From: Pararhizobium sp.
GTDB lineage: Bacteria > Pseudomonadota > Alphaproteobacteria > Rhizobiales > Rhizobiaceae
DNA: 64,000 nt
Reading direction: 5' to 3'
Assembly: GCA_017794825.1 (NCBI GenBank)
Contig: CP051237.1
Span: forward strand, 5,253,342 to 5,317,341
A program made the translations under genes and the position numbers. A model generated the notes under the pieces. It saw only the letters and a program-made list of their open reading frames with translations, was not told where the DNA came from and ran no database searches. Of this stretch, positions 52,016 to 60,495 are shown piece by piece; position 1 is the first letter of the stretch; each line of letters opens with the position of its first letter.

Positions 52016-52798
52016 CTAGCGCCAGGTCTTGCGCTGTTTCCAGCGTCTTTGGCCGCGCTGAGTTTCCTGGTGAGCGCCGAGATAGAATTCCTGGATGTCC
52101 TTTGACTGAGCGAGTTTCTTGGCGTCTCCGCTCATCACTATTCTGCCCAGCTCCATGACGTAGCCGTAGTGGGCGACGTCCAGCGCGACCTTGGCGTTCT
52201 GTTCGACCAATACCATGGTTACGTTCTGTTCGCGATTGAGGCGTCGGATAATCGAAAAGATCTCCTTGACCAGCAATGGGCTCAGGCCAAGGCTCGGTTC
52301 GTCCAGCAGCATGATTTTCGGTCGCGCCATCAATCCGCGTCCGATCGCCAGCATTTGCTGTTGTCCTCCCGACAGCGTGCCGGCCTCCTGCTGGCGTCTC
52401 TCCTTCAGAATAGGAAAATACTGGTAGACGAGTCCGAGGTCCTTTTCGATCTCCGCGTGGTCCGATCGCGTATAGGCTCCCATTCGCAGATTTTCCTCGA
52501 CCGTCAGAATGGGAAAAATCTCCCGTCCCTCCGGTACGTGGACGATGCCGCCGCGCACGACCGCGTCCGGAGCCGATCCCTCGATGGCTTTCCCGTTGAA
52601 ATGAACAGTGCCCTTTTCGGGGTCCATCACGCCGGATATCGTTTTCAGAAGCGTCGTCTTGCCGGCGCCGTTTGCGCCAAGCACGGTCACGATCTGGCCT
52701 TCCTGAACTTGCAGGCTCACTCCGCGAATAGCCATGATCGGTCCGTAGAAGCTTTCAAGATTGTCGATCTTCAAGAGAGACGGGGAATGCATGTTCAC
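52016..52798 (-). CDS. livF: LivF-like ABC transporter ATPase
   Basis: The protein has 260 residues. Walker A GANGAGKTT, signature LSGGQQQMLAIGRGLM and Walker B IMLLDEPSLGLSP are as in LivF of HAAT importers. The C-terminal basic tail (QRGQRRWKQRKTWR) is longer than usual. Its start overlaps the livG stop by ATGA, so the two ATPases are translationally coupled. Confidence 0.93.
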   Translation of the reverse strand: MNMHSPSLLKIDNLESFYGPIMAIRGVSLQVQEGQIVTVLGANGAGKTTLLKTISGVMDPEKGTVHFNGKAIEGSAPDAVVRGGIVHVPEGREIFPILTVEENLRMGAYTRSDHAEIEKDLGLVYQYFPILKERRQQEAGTLSGGQQQMLAIGRGLMARPKIMLLDEPSLGLSPLLVKEIFSIIRRLNREQNVTMVLVEQNAKVALDVAHYGYVMELGRIVMSGDAKKLAQSKDIQEFYLGAHQETQRGQRRWKQRKTWR

Positions 52799-53586
52799 AG
52801 GGCTGCCTCCTCTTGTTCAACCAGATCGTCGGCGCCGATATAGGCTTCGATCACTGCAGGATCGGACTGCACCTCCTTCGGAGACCCGATCGCAAGCATC
52901 TTGCCGTCGGCAAGCGCCAGAACCCGGTCGGAAACAGAGCTGACGAGATGCATGTCGTGTTCGACCATCAGGACGGTTATTCCCATCACCTTCTTGATGT
53001 CCTCGATCCAGAAGGCGACGTCCTGGGTTTCCTCCACGGATAGTCCGGAAGCAGGTTCGTCGAGCAGCAGAAGTTTCGGTTGTATGGCAAGGGCCCGACC
53101 CATCTCGACGACCTTGCGCACGCCATAGGGAAGCCCCGCAATCAGCTTGTCGCGATAGGGCTGGAGGTCGAGAAACTCGATTACATGCTCCACGGCTTCG
53201 CGGTGATGGCGCTCCTGGTCGCGCACGAACGGCGTAAAGATCATGTCCGAAAGGAAGGACGATCGACAATGCGTGTGCCGTCCGACGAGCAGGTTTTGCA
53301 GAACGGACGAATGTTCGAAGAGTTCGATGTTCTGGAATGTCCGGGCGATGCCAAGGCCTGGAATGTCATGCGGCGCCGTTCCGAGGATCGATTTGCCTTC
53401 GAACAATATATCGCCGCCCGCAGGCGCGTAGAACCGCGATATCAGGTTGAACACGGTGGATTTGCCGGCGCCGTTCGGGCCGACCAGCGCGAAGACCTCG
53501 CCTTCCTCTACATTGAAGGAAACATCGTTGACGGCGACCAGGCCGCCGAAGCGCACGGTCACGTTCTTGAGTTCGAGAAGGCTCAT
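52795..53586 (-). CDS. livG: LivG-like ABC transporter ATPase
   Basis: The protein has 263 residues. Walker A GPNGAGKST is at 36-44 and Walker B LLLLDEPASGLS. The signature region is PYGVRKVVEMGRAL, the degenerate form usual for LivG. ARTFQNIELF is the Q-loop region of the subfamily. It overlaps livM and livF by four bases each. Confidence 0.93.
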   Translation of the reverse strand: MSLLELKNVTVRFGGLVAVNDVSFNVEEGEVFALVGPNGAGKSTVFNLISRFYAPAGGDILFEGKSILGTAPHDIPGLGIARTFQNIELFEHSSVLQNLLVGRHTHCRSSFLSDMIFTPFVRDQERHHREAVEHVIEFLDLQPYRDKLIAGLPYGVRKVVEMGRALAIQPKLLLLDEPASGLSVEETQDVAFWIEDIKKVMGITVLMVEHDMHLVSSVSDRVLALADGKMLAIGSPKEVQSDPAVIEAYIGADDLVEQEEAAL

Positions 53587-54683
53587 CGCGTGCGCTCCGT
53601 CTTCAGGTAGCTCTTCTGTCGGCGGAACATGTCTCGCCTGTAGAAGGGAAACAGCGAGAAATAGGTGCGGATCTTGATCCAGCGGCCGTAGATTCCGAGC
53701 GGTTCGAACAGGATGAAGATAACCAGCAATCCTCCGAAAATTGCAGTCTCGAGACCTGGTATCGTGATTGATCCGACGCCCAACATCTGTGCGACGCCGT
53801 CTCGCGCAAACGCGATGACGAGCGGCAGAAGGCCAATGATGACGGCGCCGAAAAACGCGCCGTGTATTGAACCCAGCCCGCCAACCACGATCATCAGCAG
53901 AAGCTGGATCGAGATGATGATGTTGAAGGTCTCGTTCGTGAACACGGTGGCGAAATGCCCCATCAGCGCTCCGCCGAGGCCCGTGATGAAACAGGAGATG
54001 GCGAAAGCGATCATTTTGGTGCGGGCGACGTTGACGCCCATGGCTTTTGCCGACACTTCCGAATCCCTCACTGCGCTGAAAGCGCGCCCGATCGGCGAGC
54101 GGATGATGTTTCGATACAGATAAAGCACGATGAGCGTCACCGCGAGCACAAGCCAGTACAGTTCATTGGGATGGCCGTATCGGCTGAACTGGAAGCCGAA
54201 CAGCTGGATATCCGGCGCAAATATCCCGCCGACGCCGCCGGTGATCGGTTCCAGAATGACGATCAGGTCTTCCGCGAGCACGGATATCGCAAGCGTTGCG
54301 ATCGCGAGATAGATGCCGTGCAGTTTGGTCGTCGGCATGGCGATAATGGCGCCCGCGACGCCTGCCGTCAGGCCAGACAGCGGAAAGGACAGGATAAACG
54401 GGATACCCAGCTGGGTCTGATAGATGACATTGGAATAGGCGCCGACGGCCATGAACGCCGCGTGGCCAAGGCTGACCTGGCCGGACTGTCCGACAAGGAT
54501 CATCAGGCCCATGCCGCAGATCGCCCATATCAGAACCAGCGTGGCTTCGCCGATCAGATAATCGTCGATCAGGAAGGGCAGGGCGAGAGCGACGACGAGC
54601 AGCAGCACGTACCAGAAGGCCTGCGACTGATGCTTGAACATTCTGATGTCGGCGTCGTAGGAAGTCTTGAAGACAAAACGCAT
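53583..54683 (-). CDS. livM: LivM-like ABC transporter permease
   Basis: The protein has 366 residues and about nine hydrophobic segments. The family sequence GQSGQVSLGHAAFMAVGAY and the cytoplasmic loop RAFSAVRDSEVSAKAMGVNVARTKM are present. AGGAGG lies just upstream of the start at 54683. It forms the channel with livH. Confidence 0.93.
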   Translation of the reverse strand: MRFVFKTSYDADIRMFKHQSQAFWYVLLLVVALALPFLIDDYLIGEATLVLIWAICGMGLMILVGQSGQVSLGHAAFMAVGAYSNVIYQTQLGIPFILSFPLSGLTAGVAGAIIAMPTTKLHGIYLAIATLAISVLAEDLIVILEPITGGVGGIFAPDIQLFGFQFSRYGHPNELYWLVLAVTLIVLYLYRNIIRSPIGRAFSAVRDSEVSAKAMGVNVARTKMIAFAISCFITGLGGALMGHFATVFTNETFNIIISIQLLLMIVVGGLGSIHGAFFGAVIIGLLPLVIAFARDGVAQMLGVGSITIPGLETAIFGGLLVIFILFEPLGIYGRWIKIRTYFSLFPFYRRDMFRRQKSYLKTERTR

Positions 54684-54693
54684 TCTGACCTCC

Positions 54694-55569
54694 TCACACT
54701 TTTTTCGTCTGGACCTGGGACAGAATCCCGTGGGGTCGGATAAACAGCATCAGAACAAGCAGCAGATACGGCATGATCTGCGAATAGCCCGCCGGCATGT
54801 AACGCGCCGAGAAGGGCTCGATCAGGCCGACGATCAGGCCGCCGAGAAGCGCGCCGGGCAGGCTGCCGAAACCACCGATCACGGCGGCGGCGAAGGCCTT
54901 GATGCCGAGCAGACCGGCGTTCGGATCGATCGAGCTTTTGGACGCGAACAGGATGCCGGCGATGGTGGCGACGATGCCCGACAGCGCCCAGATCATCGAA
55001 TGGATCCGTTTGACCGGGATACCCATGTAGTAGGCGGCGAGCTGGTTCTGCGAGGAGGCCTGCATCGCCACTCCGAGTTTCGTTCGGGCGAAGAACAGGA
55101 ACAGCGCTATCGTCAAAACGATCGTCACTGCGATGACGACGATTTCGTCCAGCCCGAGCACCAGTCCGCCGAAGCGGACTTCCACGCCGGTCATCGGCGA
55201 TTCAAGAGATTGTGGTTCGTGTCCCCATATGACGCCTGCGATAAAACGGATAACGAAACCCAGAGCGATCGTCAGGATTACCACAGCCACCTGAGACTGT
55301 CCGAACATGCGCCGCAGCACCACGAAGTCAAGGAGGTAGCCGAGCAAGCCCATAATGCCGATGGCGAGGATGCAGGAGATCCAGAACGGCAAATCCATGT
55401 ATTCGGCGTTGTTGAAGCCGAGCGTGATGAAAGCGCCCAGCATCATGAAATCGCCCTGAGCGAAATTGACCGCTTCCGTCGCCTTGTAGATCAGTACAAA
55501 GCCGAGAGCGATCAGTCCGTAGACGCACCCATTTGCCGCGCCGCTTACAAAAAGCTGCAAAATATCCAA
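54694..55569 (-). CDS. livH: LivH-like ABC transporter permease (TTG start)
   Basis: The protein has 291 residues from TTG 55569, chosen because GGGAGGG lies eight bases upstream and the product starts at the usual LDILQLFVSGAANGCVYGLIALG. An earlier TTG at 55650 would add 27 polar residues and reach the preceding gene. Family motifs are VNFAQGDFMMLGAF and the loop RTKLGVAMQASSQNQLAAYYMGI. Livm follows after ten bases. Confidence 0.9.
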   Translation of the reverse strand: MDILQLFVSGAANGCVYGLIALGFVLIYKATEAVNFAQGDFMMLGAFITLGFNNAEYMDLPFWISCILAIGIMGLLGYLLDFVVLRRMFGQSQVAVVILTIALGFVIRFIAGVIWGHEPQSLESPMTGVEVRFGGLVLGLDEIVVIAVTIVLTIALFLFFARTKLGVAMQASSQNQLAAYYMGIPVKRIHSMIWALSGIVATIAGILFASKSSIDPNAGLLGIKAFAAAVIGGFGSLPGALLGGLIVGLIEPFSARYMPAGYSQIMPYLLLVLMLFIRPHGILSQVQTKKV

Positions 55570-55653
55570 ATCCGAGGCCCTCCCAAGCCCGTGTCGGAAC
55601 CGCTGCTCGCGCGGTTCCCTGTTATTGAACGACTTTTCGTCCGGTCTCAATGA

Positions 55654-56691
55654 TCATGGCGTCAGCATCACCTTGGCGTTGGCCTTCTGTAAAGCCGGAA
55701 CCAGATCGCGCATTGCATTTTCCAGGCGTATGACAGCGTCGACCTCAGTCTGCCATTTGCCCGACACAAAACGTTCCTGCACCTCGGCGATCGCCTTCAT
55801 CTGCTGTTCGGGCGTGGTCTCCCTGAACCACCGCGTGAGCCAGAAACCCTCGATATGCTTCTGCATGAAGACGAACTGTCCCATTTCCGGGATAACGGGC
55901 GGCTCCGGATCGAGCTTGCCGTAGACCACCCAGCGCGCGCCCGTCGGCATCGCCGTAAAGAGGTCGGCGGAAACCTGATTGGCGACAGCGTCGAGCAGGA
56001 TTCGCGGCTTTTCGGACTTGATGACATCTTTCGCCTTGTCCATGAATTCAGCGGATCCCGTCACCAGAACATGCTTGGCGCCCAGTTCCTTCAGATGCGC
56101 TGCCTGGCTTTCCTTGCGGACGACGCAGATCGGCGCAATGCCGTGATCGCGTCCGAGCGCAGTCATCAATTTGCAGAGCTGGCTGTTGGCCGCGGTCATG
56201 ATGAAGCTGGAAACGCCTGCTTTGCGGGCGATATCGAACATCGCCAGCGCGGTCAGCGGATTGACGATATGTCCCGCCGCGTCCTCGTCGCGCATGTCGT
56301 CGCGGACCGGAATGCATACGGCGGCGGGCGTCACGGCGTATTCCGCCCATGCTCCGGAGGTTGGCGTTTGCACCGTGTAGGCCACGCGCTTGCCGACGAG
56401 CGCCTCCGCGCGGCTTCCATTTCCGGAAACGACTTCGCCGACGCCTTCGAAGCCCGCCGGCGCGCCTTTGACGCGGGGTTGGCCGTATTCGCCCTTGATG
56501 AAGTGCAGGTCGGAAGGATTTATCGACGCCATGGCGACCTTGATCAGAACCTGGCCGTCCTCGATTTGCGGCGTCGGGATGCGCGCAGCGTCGAGGTACA
56601 GTCCCAGATCGTCGATCCGCGGACCTTCGCGTGTTCCCGAGAACCCGTCGTGTTTCTGGACAAGCGCAAACATGTCTCTGGAACTGCTCAC
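55654..56691 (-). CDS. MDR-family NADPH-dependent reductase (first)
   Basis: The protein has 345 residues. It is a medium-chain dehydrogenase/reductase without the structural zinc-cysteine set, with the catalytic-domain motif SINPSDLHFIKGEYG and PAGFEGVGEVV, and the family resembles quinone reductase or 2-enoyl-CoA reductase (MECR-like). The usual nucleotide motif is degenerate here. In this cluster it may reduce enoyl-CoA intermediates; function uncertain. It overlaps the next MDR gene by four bases. Confidence 0.85.
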   Translation of the reverse strand: MSSSRDMFALVQKHDGFSGTREGPRIDDLGLYLDAARIPTPQIEDGQVLIKVAMASINPSDLHFIKGEYGQPRVKGAPAGFEGVGEVVSGNGSRAEALVGKRVAYTVQTPTSGAWAEYAVTPAAVCIPVRDDMRDEDAAGHIVNPLTALAMFDIARKAGVSSFIMTAANSQLCKLMTALGRDHGIAPICVVRKESQAAHLKELGAKHVLVTGSAEFMDKAKDVIKSEKPRILLDAVANQVSADLFTAMPTGARWVVYGKLDPEPPVIPEMGQFVFMQKHIEGFWLTRWFRETTPEQQMKAIAEVQERFVSGKWQTEVDAVIRLENAMRDLVPALQKANAKVMLTP

Positions 56692-57671
56692 GATGGATTG
56701 TCCTCCGGAACCAGTATGATCTTTCCGGTCGCGCCGCGATCAAGCACGCGTTTCAGGATGGACGGAGCATCGGCCAGGGGATAGCGTCCCTCGATATAGG
56801 GTTTGACCTTGCCCTGCATGCGCCAGCCGATCAGTTCTTTCATGTTGTCTGCGTAGACTTCCGGTTCGAACCGGGTGAATGCGCCCCAGAAGACCCCGAC
56901 CACTGAGAACTCCTTCACGAGCGTCAGGTTGACGGGGAGGGACGGAATCCGCCCCGAGGCGAAGCCGATGACGAGCAGACGACCGTTGCGCGCCATGCAG
57001 CGACAAGCGGTGTCAAAAGCGTCGCCGCCGACAGGGTCGAAGAGCACGTCAACGCCCGTGTTGCCGGTCAGGCTGCGCAGATCATCCTTGAGATTGTCGT
57101 AGCCGATGGCCTCTTCGGCGCCGCTCTGTTTTGCGATTTCCTGCTTCTGCGTCGAAGAGGCGACCGCAATGACCCTTGCGCCCATGGCCTTTGCGATCTG
57201 AATCGCGGCAATACCCGTGGAGCCGGCTGCGCCCAGAACGGCGACGGTTTCGCCAGGCTGCAACTCGGCGCGCTGCTTGAGCGCATGATGCGCCGTCCCG
57301 TAGGCGCAAAGCAGGGCGCAGGCGTCCGCTGGATCGAGTCCATCCGGCAAAGGAAACACCACAGACTGGTCGGCCGTGACCTTCTCGGCGTAGGCGCCGA
57401 GTTGATTGAGGACAGCCACCCGGTCGCCCGGCTTGAAGCGAGTGACATCAGGACCGACGGCTTCCACGACGCCGGCGGCTTCCATGCCGGGAATGAACGG
57501 TGTGGCGGGCTTCATCTGATACAGACCCTGGACAAGCAGGCCGTCGGGGTAATTGACGCCGATCGCCTCTGGTCGAATCACGACGGAAGTCCCGGTCGCA
57601 GCCGGATCATCGATCTCCTTGAAAGCGAGTTCCTCGAGTGGTCCGTAGTCTTCGCAGACAATCGCCTTCAT
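56688..57671 (-). CDS. MDR-family NADPH:quinone-type oxidoreductase (second)
   Basis: The protein has 327 residues with the zinc-free quinone-oxidoreductase pattern: GVNYPDGLLVQGLY, FIPGMEAAGVVEAVG and the cofactor-binding motif VLGAAGSTGIAAIQIAKAMG. It resembles the QOR/YhdH-like group that reduces quinones or enoyl-CoA esters using NADPH. Its start abuts the stop of the neighbouring acyl-CoA dehydrogenase. Confidence 0.88.
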   Translation of the reverse strand: MKAIVCEDYGPLEELAFKEIDDPAATGTSVVIRPEAIGVNYPDGLLVQGLYQMKPATPFIPGMEAAGVVEAVGPDVTRFKPGDRVAVLNQLGAYAEKVTADQSVVFPLPDGLDPADACALLCAYGTAHHALKQRAELQPGETVAVLGAAGSTGIAAIQIAKAMGARVIAVASSTQKQEIAKQSGAEEAIGYDNLKDDLRSLTGNTGVDVLFDPVGGDAFDTACRCMARNGRLLVIGFASGRIPSLPVNLTLVKEFSVVGVFWGAFTRFEPEVYADNMKELIGWRMQGKVKPYIEGRYPLADAPSILKRVLDRGATGKIILVPEDNPS

Positions 57672-58910
57672 CTATACGCGCTCCTGGGTGTATTTTCGCA
57701 GTTCCGTGCGCGCGACCTGCCGACGGTGAACGGCGTCGGGTCCGTCGGCAAGCCGCAGCGTCCGCAGATTTGTCCATGCCCGCGCCAGCGGCGTGTCCTG
57801 CGAGACGCCCTGTCCGCCGTACATCTGGACTGCTTCGTCCGTAACCTTCAGGGCGACCCGGGGCGCGACTACCTTTATCTGGCTGATCCAGGGGGCCGCG
57901 GCGATCGGGTCGCCCTTGTCCATCATCCAGGCGGCCTTCAGGCAAAGGAGACGCGCCATCTCGATCTCCATCCGGCTTTCTGCGATGATGTCGTAATTCG
58001 CGCCCAGTTGCGCGAGCTTCTTGCCGAAGGCCTCTCGCCGCAGCGAGCGCGTGCACATCAGCTCAAGCGCCCGTTCCGCCTGGCCGATCGCGCGCATGCA
58101 GTGGTGGATGCGGCCGGGACCGAGCCGACCCTGCGCGATCTCGAAACCGCGTCCCTCGCCGAGAATGAGATTGTCGACCGGAACCCGAACATCGGTGAAG
58201 CGCAGGTGGAAGTGGCCGTGCGGCGCGTCGTCGTGGCCATAAACCTGCATCGGGCGCAGCTTCTCGATTCCCGGCGTATCGGCGGGCGTCAGGATCATCG
58301 AGTGACGCTTGTGTTTCGGTTCGTCTTCTCCACCGGTCTTCACCATCGTGATGTAGATCGCGCAGCGCGGGTCCCCTGCGCCCGATGACCACCATTTTTC
58401 GCCATTGAGAACGTACTCGTCGCCGTCGCGAACGCAGCTCATCTCGATGTTCGTGGCGTCGGAGGAGGCGACGTCGGGCTCCGTCATCAGATACGCAGAG
58501 CGGATCTTTCCATCGAGCAGCGGAGCAAGCCACTTGGCCTTGTGTTCCTCGTCGCCATAGCGTTCGAGCACTTCCATGTTGCCCGTGTCCGGCGCCGAAC
58601 AGTTGAAAACCTCTGCGCCCAGATGCGCCTTGCCCATCTCTTCCGCGAGATAGGCGTATTCCACCGTCGTCAGGCCGTAGCCGCGATCCGAATCCGTCAG
58701 CCAGAAATTCCATAGGCCCCGGTCTCTGGCCGTCCTTTTCAGCCCTTCCAGTATCTCGGTTTGTCTTGGCGTGTAGGTCCACCGGTCTCCCTGGCCGACT
58801 TCCGCGAGAAATTCTTCCTCCAGCGGCAGGATTTCTTCGTTGATCATTGTTCTCACCGCCTCAAGAAGCGGCAGAACACGTTCGGTGATCCCAAGATCCA
58901 TTTCAGACAT
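57672..58910 (-). CDS. Acyl-CoA dehydrogenase, ACAD11-like with Asp at the catalytic position
   Basis: The protein has 412 residues. The C-terminal motif GGQGVSQDTPLARAWTNLRTLRLADGPDAVH matches the ACAD10/ACAD11 branch, in which Asp replaces the usual catalytic Glu. MTEPDVASSDATNIE holds the FAD/substrate region. It follows the TetR gene by an eight-base overlap and begins the catabolic array. Substrates of this branch include long-chain and branched acyl-CoAs. Confidence 0.93.
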   Translation of the reverse strand: MSEMDLGITERVLPLLEAVRTMINEEILPLEEEFLAEVGQGDRWTYTPRQTEILEGLKRTARDRGLWNFWLTDSDRGYGLTTVEYAYLAEEMGKAHLGAEVFNCSAPDTGNMEVLERYGDEEHKAKWLAPLLDGKIRSAYLMTEPDVASSDATNIEMSCVRDGDEYVLNGEKWWSSGAGDPRCAIYITMVKTGGEDEPKHKRHSMILTPADTPGIEKLRPMQVYGHDDAPHGHFHLRFTDVRVPVDNLILGEGRGFEIAQGRLGPGRIHHCMRAIGQAERALELMCTRSLRREAFGKKLAQLGANYDIIAESRMEIEMARLLCLKAAWMMDKGDPIAAAPWISQIKVVAPRVALKVTDEAVQMYGGQGVSQDTPLARAWTNLRTLRLADGPDAVHRRQVARTELRKYTQERV

Positions 58911-59559
58911 CCTGCAAATATTCCTTCTTTATGCCGAGACCCTGCAAGGCGAACCGGGTGCAACGGGATGCAATTTCGTCGAGTTTGTCTTCGTCGTCGG
59001 TTTCACGCGGCGAATACCAGAATATCGGCGAATTCAACGCCATGAGAAAGATTTGCAAAGCGATGCCTGAGGATTCGAAATCGGCTTTTCCCATTGCCTT
59101 GGCGCCTTCCATGACTTCACGGAAACGGGTTGCATAGGATTCGCGGAGTCCCTGCAGTTCTTCCAGCGTCTCGCGCTGTTCCGGCGTAGTCGCTCCGCGC
59201 ATCAGCAACGAGACGCCTTCCCAAACGCATCGCTGGAACGGGCGCGTCCTCAACATGGTCAGGCAATGAACCTTGGCCATCGCCTTCAGCTTCTCGACGG
59301 GATCGTCGTAGGCGCCGCATAACGGTTTGATCGCGGCGGCGTTCAATTCCATTCCGTAGCGATAGACATCGGCGAAGAGATCCGCCTTCGACCGGTAATG
59401 GTGATAGATGCGCCCTTTGGTGGATCCGAGACGACGCGCCACATCGTCAATGCTCGAGGCATTGTAACCGCGTTCCATGAAACACAGTGCTGCGGCCTCC
59501 AGGATTTCCTCCTGGTGTATCCGCGCTGTTCCGATCTCGGAATCCGGTGTGGCGCTCAA
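58903..59559 (-). CDS. TetR-family transcriptional regulator (TTG start)
   Basis: The protein has 218 residues from TTG 59559, preceded by GGGAGGAAA; the frame runs 30 codons further upstream. The N-terminal helix-turn-helix is EILEAAALCFMERGYNASSIDDVARRLGSTKGRIYHHYRSKADLF. The C-terminal ligand domain is variable. It heads the minus-strand catabolic array, overlapping the next gene by eight bases, and probably represses it and the divergent plus-strand gene until an acyl-CoA or similar ligand binds. Confidence 0.9.
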   Translation of the reverse strand: MSATPDSEIGTARIHQEEILEAAALCFMERGYNASSIDDVARRLGSTKGRIYHHYRSKADLFADVYRYGMELNAAAIKPLCGAYDDPVEKLKAMAKVHCLTMLRTRPFQRCVWEGVSLLMRGATTPEQRETLEELQGLRESYATRFREVMEGAKAMGKADFESSGIALQIFLMALNSPIFWYSPRETDDEDKLDEIASRCTRFALQGLGIKKEYLQDV

Positions 59560-59646
59560 ATTTCCTCCCGACGGCGCCTTTTGGTCGCGATCTTTTGTCT
59601 GTCGACGACCTCTTCTCCCATGGCTGAACCGTTCATCAGCTTGGAG

Positions 59647-59662
59647 CATACTACCGGGTATG
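59647..59662. promoter_or_regulatory. Candidate TetR-type operator in the divergent promoter region
   Basis: CATAC (59647-59651) and GTATG (59658-59662) form an inverted repeat with a six-base spacer, between the divergent tetR and dehalogenase-like genes. TTGTCA, or TTGACA read on the minus strand, adjoins it. Position and symmetry suggest the site of the neighbouring regulator; there is no further proof. Confidence 0.4.
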
Positions 59663-59731
59663 TTGTCAATCGTCTTGTATCTCCTGCACGCTGATGACCA
59701 TCATCGGGGCAATGTGCTTCCGGAGGCCAGC

Positions 59732-60412
59732 ATGACACAGCGAATGGCAGGCAAGAGAATTCTGATTACTCGATCGGAAGAGTACATGGGGCCGGCCTGT
59801 GCGGCGCTTTTCCGTCAAGAAGGTGGAGAAGTCATTGCCGACAACAGCGATCTCGGCTCGGAGGCGGAATGCCTGACAGTCATCGAGGAAGCCGGGCATG
59901 TCGATGTCCTGATAGTCAATCTCGCAGCGCCGAATCACTATGGAGTTCTGGCAACCGATCTCGCAGAGGAAGACTGGCTTCAGACTTTCGAATTGCTCGT
60001 GCATCCGCTTCACAGACTGGTCAAGCACGCGCTTCCGCCGATGATCGAACGCAGGAAGGGCAAGATTATCGTCATTGGCAGCGCCACACCGCTTCGCCCG
60101 ATGGGCCGGCTGTGCGCTTACAGCGCTGCGCGCGGCGCCCAGATATCCTATGTAAAGTCCGTCGGCGTGGAGGTCGCCAGACACAATGTGCAAGTCAATC
60201 TGATTGCGCAGAACTGGGTGGAGAACCCCGCCTATTATCCTCCCGAATTGATGGAGAACGAGAAGTTCCTCAAGAACCTGCAGGAGCAGGTTCCCCTTGG
60301 GCGGTTGGCGAAACCGGAGGAGGACGCCGCATTGGCGCTGTTCCTCGCGGGAGAGGAAAGCGACTTTTTCGTCGGGCAGGCGATACCTTTCAGCGGCGGC
60401 TGGGCGAGTTGA
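59732..60412 (+). CDS. Probable halohydrin dehalogenase (SDR-related)
   Basis: The protein has 226 residues from ATG 59732 (CGGAGG at 59721-59726). It has an SDR fold, but the NAD(P) glycine motif TGxxxGxG is replaced by TRSEEYMG (13-20), fitting T-x4-F/Y-x-G, the halide-pocket motif of halohydrin dehalogenases. S117-x12-Y130-x3-R134 gives their Ser-Tyr-Arg triad, Arg replacing the usual Lys. IIVIGSATP and the loop NWVENPAYYP resemble HheC. Such enzymes close vicinal haloalcohols to epoxides, releasing halide, without a cofactor. Confidence 0.75.
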   Translation: MTQRMAGKRILITRSEEYMGPACAALFRQEGGEVIADNSDLGSEAECLTVIEEAGHVDVLIVNLAAPNHYGVLATDLAEEDWLQTFELLVHPLHRLVKHALPPMIERRKGKIIVIGSATPLRPMGRLCAYSAARGAQISYVKSVGVEVARHNVQVNLIAQNWVENPAYYPPELMENEKFLKNLQEQVPLGRLAKPEEDAALALFLAGEESDFFVGQAIPFSGGWAS

Positions 60413-60495
60413 CCGGTCATTGATAAACGGCGGCTTCTGGATTATGCGGTCGGCACGAACAGTCCTTCTGAATCTTTCTGGGTCATAATCATCAC

